Positions 43,613 through 45,180 of a DNA stretch of 45,180 nt are shown in pieces. Under the pieces are notes generated by a model. The model did not search any database. It was not told the origin of the DNA and worked only from the letters and a program-made list of their open reading frames with translations. The DNA comes from Candidatus Yanofskyibacteriota bacterium (GTDB taxonomy: Bacteria > Patescibacteriota > Minisyncoccia > 2-02-FULL-40-12 > IGHO2-01-FULL-4-A). A program made the translations under genes and the position numbers. The stretch's first letter is position 1. Every line of letters begins with the position of its first letter. The stretch lies in assembly GCA_903897805.1 (NCBI GenBank), contig CAIUCV010000016.1, positions 1 to 45,180 on the forward strand, in the 5' to 3' direction.

Positions 43613-44152
43613 AGGCCTTATACCGAAGGTACGGCCACTTTTTTGCCGAGTTCCTTAGCCAATAATCACCCGTTCGCCTTGGTGCACTTACACCAGCCTA
43701 CCTGTTTCGGTTTTAGGTACGCTTTCAGCGCGAATAATTTTAGAAGTTTTTCTAGAGAGGCTCTTCGTCGGAATTCCCCGGTTACCCGAGATTTCTTCAA
43801 GTTCCGAATTCTGGCATTAAAGCCAGCCCCGCAGATTTTCTTTCGGGACAATTCTTGAACCCAAAGACGCAAATCCAATAACACGCTCCGACATTTTTCC
43901 TCTGTCACTTCGTCAATTCGCGCAGAAGGGCCGGAATATTAACCGGCTGTACATCGCGATCCCGCGCCCGCAGGCACGGTTACGCTTAGTAGCGCCTAAC
44001 CCTCCGATGATTGACATCGCGGAGGAAACCTTAGGCTTTCGGCGGTCAGGGTTTTCACCTGACTTGCGGTTACTCATTCCAACATTCTCTCCTCTAAACG
44101 CTCCAGCATGCCTCGCGACACACCTTCGCTGCGTTTAAAGTGCTCCCCTACC

Positions 44153-44280
44153 GTACGGAAATTTCATTGAGGGTCCCAATGTAAAAATTGAGAGGATAGA
44201 CCGGATCGCTAATTCCGGACTGTGGCTTGAGAGGCCACCGTCTTGCTTTTGACTATCTACCCTCAATGAAATCTCCGTAC
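44153..44280 (-). other. IVS-like hairpin insertion in 23S rRNA helix 45
   Basis: GTACGGAAATTTCATTGAGGGT and ACCCTCAATGAAATCTCCGTAC pair over 22 bp with one mismatch and enclose ~84 nt with inner hairpins. It sits just before TAGGGGAGC, the helix 45 site where Salmonella-type intervening sequences occur. Confidence 0.8.
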
Positions 44281-44361
44281 CCACGCATTCGGTACTATGC
44301 TTAGCCCCGAGAATCTTCGGCGCACCCTACCTCGCTGTGCCCGAAGGCACAGAATTGAGTA

Positions 44362-44411
<50 letters not shown>

Positions 44412-44810
44412 TACCTGTCTAAGGCAGAGAACTTCCTTAAAACACTTAGCATAGATTTAGGGACCTTAAGCGGTGGTCAAACGGCTAATCCCGTCGCGAC
44501 CGTGAAGCTTTGCCCCCACGGTCTCACTACCGGCAATTACGCCGCGGTATTCGTAGTTTGGTTGGTAAGCCTACCATTGCTGGCACGGCAAACCATCCAG
44601 AGCTCTACCCCCGCGACTACTTACCGGCGCTGCCCCTAAAGGCATTTCGGGGAGAACCAGCTATTACCAGGTTCGATAAGCTTTTCACTCCGACCCACAG
44701 CTCATCCGATGATATTGCGCTATCAACCAGTTCGGACCTCCAGTCCGATTTCTCGGACCTTCATCCTGGCCATGGGTAGCTCACCTGGCTTCGGGTCTTT
44801 TACAAGCGAT

Positions 44811-44866
44811 TTACCCGCTCAAATTTTTAGGCTCTTTTTTATTAAGTCCAAAAAATTGAGCGGGTA
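44811..44866 (-). other. Hairpin insertion in 23S rRNA near E. coli position 630-645
   Basis: TTACCCGCTCAA pairs with TTGAGCGGGTAA around an A/T-rich 32-nt interior, between CCGAGTGTTAA and GACCCGAAGCC. Confidence 0.7.
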
Positions 44867-45050
44867 ATGCGCGCTTTTAACACTCGGTTTCCCTGTGGGT
44901 CCGCCCTCTCAGGCTTACCCATACCGCTTGTAAAAACTCGTTGGATCATTCTTCAATAGGCACACCGTCACCGAGCACATAATTGCTTACGTGCTCTGGC
45001 TCCGGCTCTTTGTAGGCATATGGTTTCAGTTCTATTTCACTCCCCTCACC

Positions 45051-45084
<34 letters not shown>

Positions 45085-45180
45085 TCACTATCGATCACCA
45101 AAAGTATTTAGCCTTGGACCGTAGTAGGCCCGGATTCGCCACGGATAGTCTGCTCCATGGGTACTCAGGAAATAACACAA

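Noticed and set aside
44153-44280. Group I or homing-endonuclease intron in 23S rRNA
   Set aside because: The insertion is only 128 nt with a simple stem, lies in a variable helix and has no intron core or ORF; IVS-like is the better reading.

Overview
The window looks like part of a genome from the Candidate Phyla Radiation (Patescibacteria), most likely a Parcubacteria-type lineage. That placement is inferred, and a 16S rRNA or ribosomal-protein tree would be needed to confirm it. Supporting signs are an S10-spc ribosomal cluster with no rpmD (L30) between rpsE and rplO, short tightly packed genes, standard genetic code, a single-domain style metabolism (pgk, tpiA, galT, RNase HI, a DHH phosphoesterase), insertions in the 23S rRNA, and many short A/T-rich or palindromic oligonucleotide repeats between and inside genes.

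Layout. 1-950: the tail of an unidentified gene and an unidentified minus-strand gene. 994-3491 (minus): a glycosyltransferase and an undecaprenyl-phosphate sugar transferase for surface polysaccharide. 3521-3976 (plus): RNase P RNA with a consensus promoter and terminator. 3980-9597 (minus): a compact operon of GT2, galT, dedA, tpiA, pgk, a DHH phosphoesterase and an RNase HI-family gene. 9650-9961: a monocistronic small gene. 10012-24336 (minus): the translation block tuf, rpsJ, rplC, D, W, B, rpsS, rplV, rpsC, rplP, rpmC, rpsQ, rplN, X, E, rpsN, rpsH, rplF, R, rpsE, rplO, secY, a 53-aa membrane protein, adk and map. A tiny plus-strand gene with its own promoter and terminator sits between rpsS and rplB. 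24504-24868: a divergent promoter region. 24880-26205 (plus): rpsF-ssb-rpsR. 26278-31040 (minus): a coiled-coil protein, a lycopene-cyclase-like membrane protein, recA and ftsK. 31159-38701 (plus): two small unidentified genes, then rpoB-rpoC. 38709-39680: a stand-alone PEP-utiliser swivel-domain gene flanked by two imperfect inverted repeats of 219-240 nt. 39704-41091 (plus): a rodA/ftsW-family gene and a ribbon-helix-helix-like small protein. 41171-41950 (minus): an anchored extracytoplasmic protein. 41980-45180 (minus): the 3' part of an rRNA operon, containing a partial 23S with hairpin insertions, one intact 5S and one degenerate 5S-like copy.

The genes are mostly housekeeping: ribosome and secretion, transcription, replication/repair and segregation (ssb, recA, ftsK), lower glycolysis, and envelope sugar assembly. 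I did not find a CRISPR array, defence island, transposase, tRNA or prophage. The unusual content is the structured and repeated DNA. It includes repeat arrays that supply stop codons and C-terminal tails for ribosomal proteins, palindromic inserts inside reading frames, a three-way-junction element between rpsH and rplF, the two long inverted repeats around the swivel-domain gene, the degenerate 5S copy, and IVS-like hairpins in 23S rRNA.
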